NCBI GenBank assembly: GCA_937897615.1
Contig: CALCNO010000102.1
Location: 1-5,972, forward strand
Length of the DNA stretch: 5,972 nt
Source: an uncultured Anaerolineaceae bacterium
Lineage (GTDB): Bacteria; Chloroflexota; Anaerolineae; Anaerolineales; Anaerolineaceae
Direction: 5' to 3'
Of this stretch, positions 1 to 4,850 are shown piece by piece. The translations under genes were made by a program, and so were the position numbers. The notes beneath the pieces are model-generated. The model was not told the origin of the DNA. It saw only the letters and a program-made list of their open reading frames with translations, and made no database searches. Numbering within the stretch: the first letter of the stretch is position 1; each line of letters starts with the position of its first letter.

Positions 1-377
1 TGCGGGCGCGGCCACAAATTCACCTCCCACAGGTACAGCTTGCCGCCGGGGCGCAGCACGCGGCGAACTTCCTGCAGCACCCGCAGCTGCTCGGCGCGGC
101 TGGACAGGTACATGAAAGAGAAGAAAGCCGTGGCGTTATCGAAGCTGCGATCCAAAAATTGCAGCTCGCGCGCGTCCATCACGATCTTCAGCGGGCCGGG
201 GGGCGTTTCCTCCAGCTCATCGCGGCGCAGGTCAATGGCCACCACGCGCGGGCCGAACAGCCGCCCGATGACCCCCTCACCGCCGCCGCCCACGTCCAGG
301 ATCAACCCATCGGCGTGGAAGTTGCTCAGGTCCAGCAACTGCTGCGGATACTCGTAGAATTCCAATTCCTCGCTCAT
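1..377 (-). CDS. Class I SAM-dependent methyltransferase, partial (C-terminus beyond left edge)
   Basis: Only the first 125 residues are present; the gene continues past position 1. The visible part is the N-terminal half of a Rossmann-fold methyltransferase. The SAM-binding loop is ILDVGGGGEG (residues 26-35), a glycine-rich form with E34 where the last glycine of the usual DxGxGxG would sit. It is followed by the acidic end of strand 2, VVAIDL (45-50), then MDAREL (67-72) and SFDNATAFFSFMYL (78-91). The segment LQEVRRVLRPGGKLYLWEV (101-119) is typical of the Methyltransf_11/25 families. The start at 377 is supported by AAAGGAGG (plus-strand 382-389), five bases upstream and lying inside the last codons of the preceding gene. 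The ATG overlaps that gene's TGA as ATGA, so the two are probably translationally coupled. The methyl acceptor cannot be told from sequence; a small-molecule substrate is a guess. Confidence 0.85.
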   Translation of the reverse strand, partial: MSEELEFYEYPQQLLDLSNFHADGLILDVGGGGEGVIGRLFGPRVVAIDLRRDELEETPPGPLKIVMDARELQFLDRSFDNATAFFSFMYLSSRAEQLRVLQEVRRVLRPGGKLYLWEVNLWPRP

Positions 378-1066
378 TTTGCCTCCTTTTGTTGCCACCA
401 CAGGCCGGTGCATTCCGGCAGCAGCGGGCTATCGAATTGTGCCGCCAGCTCCTCGCCGAAGAAGAAGGCCGTCAGCTCGCGGGCCTCGGCGGCGCTGGCA
501 AACTGGTAATCGGTGCGCAGCCAGCTGAAGTGAAAACCCTGCTCCTGCAAATAGGCGAAGTAGGTGTGCAGGTGCGGCGGCGGGTGGGGCGTTTCAAAGC
601 CGGTGCCCTGCGTTTCGATGATGACCACATGCCCGCCGGGGCGGCACACGCGCTGCATCTCTGCCAGCCCGCGCTGCACCTCGGCCTGCCAGTGCTCCGC
701 GTTCCAGTCGGCCAGGTAGCACAGGCTCCAGCCGCTGAGCACCAGATCCGCGCTGGCGTCCGGCTCCGGCAGGGCGCGGTGATCGGCCACGCCGGTCTTC
801 CAGTTGGCATGGCCGGCAGCTTTGAGCTTGCGCCGTGCCACCCTGAGCATGGCCGCCGAAACATCGTAGGCGGCAACGCGGCGCACCAGCGGCGCCAGCA
901 GGCAGGCCAGCCGCCCGGTGCCCGCGCCCGTCTCCACCACGTCAATGCCGGGCAGGGGGGCCACGGCTGCGATGGCGCGCAGCAGGTTGCCCTGGTAATC
1001 TTCGCGGCTGATGAGGCGCTCGTAGGCCTCGGCTTGCTGCTTGTAGATCAGTTTGTGGTCGGGCAT
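374..1066 (-). CDS. Class I SAM-dependent methyltransferase, 230 aa
   Basis: A complete soluble methyltransferase of the usual size for the single-domain Methyltransf_11/25 type. Motif I is VVETGAGTGRL (residues 43-53, E45-x-G47-x-G49-x-G51). The acidic residue ending strand 2 is D68 in AAYDVS, the motif II-like segment is ADLVLSGWSL (106-115), and the post-motif segment is RVCRPGGHVVIIET (139-152). The C-terminal part is rich in His, Pro and aromatics (ETPHPPPHLHTYF, 158-170, and FHFSWLRTDYQF, 178-189). I have seen this pattern in uncharacterised bacterial methyltransferases; it may shape the acceptor pocket. The start at 1066 has GAGGAG (plus-strand 1072-1077) five bases upstream. It is the first gene of a minus-strand unit and overlaps the next methyltransferase by four bases. 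It diverges from the GntR gene. Substrate unknown; nothing ties it functionally to the plus-strand cluster except adjacency. Confidence 0.88.
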   Translation of the reverse strand: MPDHKLIYKQQAEAYERLISREDYQGNLLRAIAAVAPLPGIDVVETGAGTGRLACLLAPLVRRVAAYDVSAAMLRVARRKLKAAGHANWKTGVADHRALPEPDASADLVLSGWSLCYLADWNAEHWQAEVQRGLAEMQRVCRPGGHVVIIETQGTGFETPHPPPHLHTYFAYLQEQGFHFSWLRTDYQFASAAEARELTAFFFGEELAAQFDSPLLPECTGLWWQQKEAK

Positions 1067-1094
1067 GGCGGCTCCTCAAATGCAGGTATGATTG

Positions 1095-1123
1095 GTTATA
1101 CTCAGGGCGGGGCCAAAAAGCAA
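1095..1123 (-). promoter_or_regulatory. Candidate promoter for the methyltransferase pair
   Basis: Read on the minus strand, TATAAC (plus 1100-1095) resembles a -10 box. TTGCTT (plus 1123-1118) lies 17 bases further upstream and matches a -35 box at three of six positions. This would start transcription about 20 bases before the methyltransferase start codon, leaving room for its GAGGAG ribosome site. The -10 match is good and the -35 match poor, so this is a tentative call. Confidence 0.35.
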
Positions 1124-1154
1124 GCGCGGCGCCGGATTGCCTGCCGGCATCCTC

Positions 1155-1183
1155 TTGACAAGCGGGGGAGAAAACTGTAATAT
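1155..1183 (+). promoter_or_regulatory. Strong sigma-70-type promoter of the gntR-led operon
   Basis: TTGACA at 1155-1160 is a perfect -35 box. After exactly 17 bases comes TAATAT at 1178-1183, a near-consensus -10 box. Transcription would begin near 1189-1191, giving a leader of under 30 bases before the GntR gene at 1217. That leader holds GAGG (1208-1211), five bases before the ATG. The promoter runs straight into AT-rich repeats, so a repressor bound there would cover the -10 box and the start site. Confidence 0.75.
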
Positions 1184-1206
1184 ATAGATATATATACAAC
1201 TACAAC
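1176..1206. promoter_or_regulatory. AT-rich repeat block, candidate GntR/HutC operator
   Basis: Several overlapping symmetries are visible. TATATA-GA-TATATA (1181-1194) is an inverted repeat. TGTA (1176-1179) and TACA (1195-1198) are inverted half-sites 15 bases apart. TACAAC is repeated directly at 1195-1200 and 1201-1206. HutC-type regulators bind short palindromes, often with TGTA/TACA-like outer bases, and commonly control their own promoter. The block overlaps the -10 box and the predicted start site of the GntR gene, the expected place for an autorepression site. The operator role is inferred. Part of the symmetry may simply come from low-complexity AT sequence needed for promoter melting. 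Confidence 0.45.
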
Positions 1207-1216
1207 TGAGGTTTCG

Positions 1217-1966
1217 ATGGACGACGGTAAACGCGCGCTCTTCACAATCAATTCGCAGAGTCCTCTTCCCCTTTATTATCAAATTAAACAGAATTTGCTG
1301 GATATCGTATCCAGCGGTGCCTTTGCCGCCGGCGATATGCTGCCCTCCGAGAACGAGATGGGCGAGTATTACGGCGTGACCCGCCTGACGGTGCGCCAGG
1401 CCGTGGGCGAGCTGGTGGCCGAGGGCATTCTGGTGCGCGAGCGCGGGCGCGGCACGTTTGTGGCGCAGCAAAAGCTAACCCACGTGATGGATCATGCCGT
1501 GGGCTTCAGCGAGCGCATCCGCGCCACCGGGCACACCCCCTCCACCATCGTGGTCTCCTTTGATGTTATCCCCGCCCTCAGCGAGTTTGGCGAGCATTTG
1601 CAGATCGACCAGAACGACCTGGTCTACCGCCTGGTGCGCATCCGCTGCGTGGATGACGAACCCAACATGATCCAGACCACTTACCTCTCCAAATCCAAGT
1701 TCCCGGGGCTGGACGAGGTGGATTACTCGACGCACTCGCTTTACAGCGAGATGGAAAAGCGCTTCGGCACGCTCATCGTCAACCTGGAAAGAGTCTTTGA
1801 GCCGGTGCTGCTTACCAAAAAGGACGCGGCGCTGCTCAACGCCAAGCCGGGTTCGCCGGCGCTGCTGATGGAAGTTTACGCCTACGACCAGCACGGGGAG
1901 CGGGTGGAGTTCACCCAATCTCTGGTGCGCGGCGATAAATCCAGAATTGCCATCAAGGTCAGTTAA
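1217..1966 (+). CDS. GntR-family transcriptional regulator, HutC subfamily (UTRA domain), 249 aa
   Basis: A DNA-binding, ligand-responsive transcription factor. Residues 16-84 form the GntR winged helix: PLYYQIKQNL (18-27), AGDMLPSENEM (38-48), the recognition-helix region TRLTVRQAVGELVAEG (55-70) and the wing RERGRGTFVA (74-83). Residues from about 95 to 243 match a UTRA effector domain, with GFSERIRATGHTPST (96-110), a central YRLVRIRCVDDEPN (137-150), and closing strands LLMEVYAYDQHGERVEF (216-232) and SLVRGDKSRI (235-244). The length is standard for the HutC group, which includes regulators of N-acetylglucosamine use (NagR/DasR type), histidine use and phosphonate use. GAGG at 1208-1211 supports the ATG at 1217. 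It heads a co-directional cluster that ends in a NagA-like amidohydrolase, so it probably controls that cluster and itself, sensing a pathway metabolite. The ligand cannot be read from sequence. Confidence 0.93.
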   Translation: MDDGKRALFTINSQSPLPLYYQIKQNLLDIVSSGAFAAGDMLPSENEMGEYYGVTRLTVRQAVGELVAEGILVRERGRGTFVAQQKLTHVMDHAVGFSERIRATGHTPSTIVVSFDVIPALSEFGEHLQIDQNDLVYRLVRIRCVDDEPNMIQTTYLSKSKFPGLDEVDYSTHSLYSEMEKRFGTLIVNLERVFEPVLLTKKDAALLNAKPGSPALLMEVYAYDQHGERVEFTQSLVRGDKSRIAIKVS

Positions 1967-2014
1967 TTCATCCGGCGATTGACCTGCGCCTGTTCCTGAT
2001 TGCCGATGCAACCG

Positions 2015-2041
2015 GGCAGGTGGTTTGCGGCTGCCTGCCGC
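2015..2041 (+). other. Potential RNA hairpins in the 93-base gntR-permease gap
   Basis: The gap 1967-2059 holds two alternative stems sharing a 3' arm. GGCAGG (2015-2020) can pair with CCTGCC (2034-2039), or GCGGC (2027-2031) can pair with GCCGC (2037-2041) around a five-base loop. The structure ends just before the A-rich ribosome-site region of the permease gene. No T-tract follows, so it is not a convincing intrinsic terminator. It might tune translation or mRNA stability, or be chance in GC-rich DNA. Confidence 0.25.
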
Positions 2042-2049
2042 GAAGGAAA
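2042..2049 (+). promoter_or_regulatory. Ribosome binding site deciding the permease start at 2060
   Basis: GAAGGAAA lies about a dozen bases before ATG 2060, in an A-rich stretch unlike the surrounding GC-rich DNA. The spacing is slightly long. The frame is open further upstream to TTG 2000 and ATG 2006. Those starts lack a clear ribosome site and would add a polar, unconserved-looking 18-20 residue tail before the first membrane helix. Confidence 0.5.
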
Positions 2050-2059
2050 CAAGAAAACA

Positions 2060-2842
2060 ATGGTTTTTTGGTGCCTGTTCATCAGCCTGCTTGCCTCCAC
2101 CGTTGGCGCCATCAGCGGCATTGGCGGCGGCATTCTCATTAAGCCGTTCCTGGATATCGTCAGCATTTTCCCGCTGCCCACCATCAACTTCCTCTCCGGC
2201 TGCACCGTGCTGGCCATGACGGCCATGTCCATGCTGCTCATCCGCCGCGGCTCGCCGCAGATGAACCTGCGCACCAGCACCTTTCTGGGCGTGGGCGCGG
2301 CCCTGGGCGGCATTGCCGGCAAGGAGCTGTTCGAGCTGGCCATCGAAACCAGCGTCAGCAGCCGCGCGGTGGGCATGACGCAATCGGCGCTGCTGCTGCT
2401 CATCACCGTGGCGGTATTCTTTTTTGTATGCTTCAAGGCGTCCATCCGCACGCATCACCTCAGCAGCGCGTGGGCAGCCTCCCTCATTGGTTTTGCCCTG
2501 GGGGTGATCTCAGCCTTTTTGAGCATCGGCGGCGGCCCGCTCAACATTGCTTTGCTCAACTATTTCTTTTCGATGGACGGCAAGGCCGCGGCGATCAACT
2601 CGCTGTACATCATCTTCATTGCGCAGGTGTTCAGCCTGGGCAGCATTTTGGCCACCCATGCCGTGCCGGCCTTTGACCCGCTGCTGCTGGGGCTGATGGT
2701 GGCGGGGGGCATCGCCGGTGCCTTCATCGGGCGCAGCCTCAACCGGCGCATGAGCATCCAGCACGTAGACACTTTCTTTTGCGCCCTGCTGGCGGGCATC
2801 GCCCTGCTCAACTTGTGGAACATCGTGCGTTATGTGATCTAA
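2060..2842 (+). CDS. TauE/SafE-type (DUF81) integral membrane permease, 260 aa
   Basis: A polytopic inner-membrane protein with about seven or eight hydrophobic segments. It has the two-fold repeat typical of TauE/SafE: GAISGIGGGILIKPFL in the first half (residues 16-31) and GVISAFLSIGGGPLNIALL in the second half (148-166), each carrying the GGG turn. Characterised relatives are linked to movement of sulfite, sulfoacetate and other organosulfur compounds or small organic acids, but most members are uncharacterised. The start at 2060 is chosen because the protein then opens directly with a membrane helix (MVFWCLFISLLAS), and 260 residues is the normal family size. It follows the GntR gene by 93 bases and precedes the aminotransferase by 21, so it is probably the second gene of the operon. 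Direction of transport and substrate are unknown; a role in importing the pathway substrate or exporting an acidic product is inferred from context. Confidence 0.87.
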   Translation: MVFWCLFISLLASTVGAISGIGGGILIKPFLDIVSIFPLPTINFLSGCTVLAMTAMSMLLIRRGSPQMNLRTSTFLGVGAALGGIAGKELFELAIETSVSSRAVGMTQSALLLLITVAVFFFVCFKASIRTHHLSSAWAASLIGFALGVISAFLSIGGGPLNIALLNYFFSMDGKAAAINSLYIIFIAQVFSLGSILATHAVPAFDPLLLGLMVAGGIAGAFIGRSLNRRMSIQHVDTFFCALLAGIALLNLWNIVRYVI

Positions 2843-2863
2843 GCCACAGACAGGAGAGACAAA

Positions 2864-4108
2864 ATGACCGCGACCCCCGACCGGCTGGCCCTTCTTGGCG
2901 GAGAACCGCTGCGCGCTGCCCCCTGGCCCAAATGGCCGGTGGTGGGCGCCGAAGAAGAACGCCTGCTGCTGGCAACGCTGCGCTCCGGCAACTGGTGGAA
3001 CCGCGCCTTTGGCCACAGCCTGGACCATCAGCAGAACGCCGATGGCCCGGAGAGCCGCGTCATCGAATTCCAGAACCGCTTTGCCGCGTATCAAGACTGC
3101 GCCTACGGCGTGTGCACCAGCAACGGCACCGTCTCGCTGGAGATCGCCCTGCGCGCTGCCGGCGTACGCCCCGGCGACGAGGTGATCGTGCCGCCGTACA
3201 CCTATTTTGCCACTGCCAGCGCGGTGCTAACGGTGGGGGCGGTTCCGGTATTCGCCGATATTGACCCGGATACCTACAACCTCGACCCGGCGCAGATCGA
3301 GCCGCTCATCAGCGAGTACACCGCGGCGATCATCCCGGTGCATTTTGGCGGGCAGCCCTGCCGTATGGACGAGATCAACGCGCTGGCGAAGAAGTACAAC
3401 CTGGCGGTCATCGAGGACGCCGCCCATGCCCACGGTGCGCTCTACAAGGGGCGCAAGTGCGGCTCGCTGGGGCACATCGGCTCGTTCAGCTTTCAATTCT
3501 CCAAGAACATGACCGCCGGCGAGGGGGGCATGCTGACTACCAACGCCGCCGGGCTGGCCGAGCACTGCGAACGGCTGGTGTGGGCCGGGCGCAAGGCGGG
3601 CGAACCCTGGTACGTGCATTACGAGCTGGCTTCCAACGCGCGCATCACGGAATTCCAGGCGGCGGTGCTGCTGGGGCAGCTCGCGCGCGTGGAGGAGCAG
3701 TGCCGCCTGCGCGCCGCCAACGCCGCACGCCTGACGGAGCTGCTGGCGCAGGTGGAGGGCATTGCCCCGCTGCGCCTGGAGGCCGATACCACGCGTTCTG
3801 CGTACCACCTGTACATCTTCCGCTATACCCCGGCCGCCTTTGGCGGGCTGGCGCGCGAGCGCTTTGTGCAGGCGCTGCTGGCCGAGGGCATTGCCGGGGC
3901 TTCCTCCGGCTACAACCATCCCCTTTACGCCAACCCGCTGTTTGCAAGCCAGCCTTTTGGCGGCGGCCAGTGCCCCAACGCCGAGCGCGCCTGTGCCGCT
4001 GAGGCGGTGTGGCTGCCGCAGAATTTGCTGCTGGCCGGCGCAGAAGACATGCGCGACATCCAGCAGGCGCTGCTCAAAATCCAACGCCTGGCGCACACCC
4101 TGCTATGA
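2864..4108 (+). CDS. DegT/DnrJ/EryC1/StrS-family PLP-dependent aminotransferase, 414 aa
   Basis: A cytosolic fold-type I aminotransferase. In order it has the N-terminal LALLGGEPLR (residues 8-17), TSNGTVSLEIAL for PLP phosphate binding (85-96), PPYTYFATASAVLTVGAVPVF (from 110), IEDAAHAHGA (183-192) with D185 expected to contact the PLP ring nitrogen, and SFSFQFSKNMTAGEGG (207-222) with K214 as the Schiff-base lysine. NARITEFQAAVLLGQL (258-273) and GYNHPLY (349-355) complete the active site. H188 stands where many sugar aminotransferases have Gln; from memory AHBA synthase (RifK) also has DAAHAHGA and FSFQ-K-MTAGEGG, so this looks closer to the AHBA synthase/StsC side of the family than to nucleotide-sugar enzymes. 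AGGAGAG (2852-2858) supports the start. Family members usually put an amino group on a keto sugar or cyclitol from Glu or Gln. Here, beside a NagA-like hydrolase and permeases, the reverse catabolic direction is possible. The substrate is unassigned. Confidence 0.93.
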   Translation: MTATPDRLALLGGEPLRAAPWPKWPVVGAEEERLLLATLRSGNWWNRAFGHSLDHQQNADGPESRVIEFQNRFAAYQDCAYGVCTSNGTVSLEIALRAAGVRPGDEVIVPPYTYFATASAVLTVGAVPVFADIDPDTYNLDPAQIEPLISEYTAAIIPVHFGGQPCRMDEINALAKKYNLAVIEDAAHAHGALYKGRKCGSLGHIGSFSFQFSKNMTAGEGGMLTTNAAGLAEHCERLVWAGRKAGEPWYVHYELASNARITEFQAAVLLGQLARVEEQCRLRAANAARLTELLAQVEGIAPLRLEADTTRSAYHLYIFRYTPAAFGGLARERFVQALLAEGIAGASSGYNHPLYANPLFASQPFGGGQCPNAERACAAEAVWLPQNLLLAGAEDMRDIQQALLKIQRLAHTLL

Positions 4109-4120
4109 GTTGAGAGGTTA

Positions 4121-4837
4121 ATGAACATTCCCCTGCTGATCCTGATCATCACGGCGGCCTCGTTTGTGCAAAGCGCGGCGGGCTACGGCTTTTCGATGGT
4201 GGCGCTCTCGCTGATGACCTTCTTTTTGCCCATGCGCACCGGCTCGGTGATCGCCGTGCTGGCGATGCTGCCGCTGACGCTGTACATCACCCTCCGCCAC
4301 GCGCGCAAGGTCAACTGGCGCATCTTCCTCATCCCCTTCATCACCTCATCGATAGCCACGCTGCTGGGGGTGCGCCTGCTGCTGGTGGCTGATAATACCC
4401 TGCTGCTCAAAATTCTGGGCGGGGTGCTGGTGCTGCTGTCGCTCTTTACCATCTTTGCGGGTTCCAACCTGCGCATCACCCCCACCATCCCGGTGCAGCT
4501 CAGTTTTGGCGTGGTCTCCGGCATCCTCTCCGGGCTGTTCACCATGGGCGGGCCGCCCATCGCCATTTACATGCTGGCCGCCACCGCCGACAAGGAAGAG
4601 TACAACTCCACCTTGCAAACCTTCTTCCTGTTTGCCACTGTGGTGGCCATCCTAACGCACCTGTTTTACGGTAACATTACCCGTGAGGCGCTGGTATACT
4701 CGGCGTATGCGCTCATCGGCGTGGCCGTGGGCACGGCGCTGGGGCTGGCGTTCCTCAAACGCCTGTCCAACGACAAGGTGCGCAAGCTGGTGTACGGCGT
4801 GATGCTGGTGATGGGCGTGGTATTGCTGCTTAAATAA
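4121..4837 (+). CDS. Second TauE/SafE-type membrane permease, 238 aa
   Basis: A small polytopic membrane protein, hydrophobic almost throughout with about seven or eight helices. It shows the TauE/SafE repeats in a different form from its neighbour: FVQSAAGYGFSMVALSLMTF (residues 15-34) and GVVSGILSGLFTMGGPPIAI (130-149). The FVQ...GYGF and MGGPP signatures mark a separate branch of the family, so this is not a recent duplicate of the permease at 2060. The start lies 12 bases after the aminotransferase stop with GAGAGG (4112-4117) only three bases ahead, a tight spacing, but the protein begins directly with a membrane helix and no better start follows. A gap of 13 bases leads to the NagA-like gene, so the two are surely co-transcribed. 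Substrate unknown; it may carry a different compound, or act in the opposite direction, from the first permease. Confidence 0.86.
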   Translation: MNIPLLILIITAASFVQSAAGYGFSMVALSLMTFFLPMRTGSVIAVLAMLPLTLYITLRHARKVNWRIFLIPFITSSIATLLGVRLLLVADNTLLLKILGGVLVLLSLFTIFAGSNLRITPTIPVQLSFGVVSGILSGLFTMGGPPIAIYMLAATADKEEYNSTLQTFFLFATVVAILTHLFYGNITREALVYSAYALIGVAVGTALGLAFLKRLSNDKVRKLVYGVMLVMGVVLLLK

Positions 4838-4850
4838 AAGGACGGCGCTT

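Noticed and set aside
389..1180. Open frame of 263 codons on the plus strand
   Set aside because: It is antisense to the 230-residue methyltransferase and runs through the divergent promoter region. The translation is compositionally biased.
1979..2010. Possible second promoter beginning with TTGACC at 1979-1984
   Set aside because: No acceptable -10 box lies 16-18 bases downstream.
2000..2059. Upstream TTG (2000) or ATG (2006) start for the first permease
   Set aside because: It would add a polar tail ahead of the first membrane helix with no clear ribosome site. ATG 2060 with GAAGGAAA upstream gives a normal family length.
2015..2059. Intrinsic terminator between the GntR gene and the first permease
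   Set aside because: The stems are short and are followed by A-rich rather than T-rich sequence on the coding strand.
1475..2458. Open frame of 327 codons on the minus strand
   Set aside because: It is antisense to both the GntR gene and the first permease, with a His/Gln/Ala-rich translation and no recognisable domain.
3227..4096. Open frame of 289 codons on the minus strand
   Set aside because: It is antisense to the aminotransferase gene, which has complete PLP-enzyme motifs, and has no credible ribosome site or domain.
2060..4837. Assignment of the cluster to taurine, sulfoacetate or sulfosugar metabolism because of TauE/SafE proteins
   Set aside because: The superfamily is too broad, and no sulfonate-specific enzyme such as a sulfoacetaldehyde, sulfoquinovose or sulfolactate enzyme is present.
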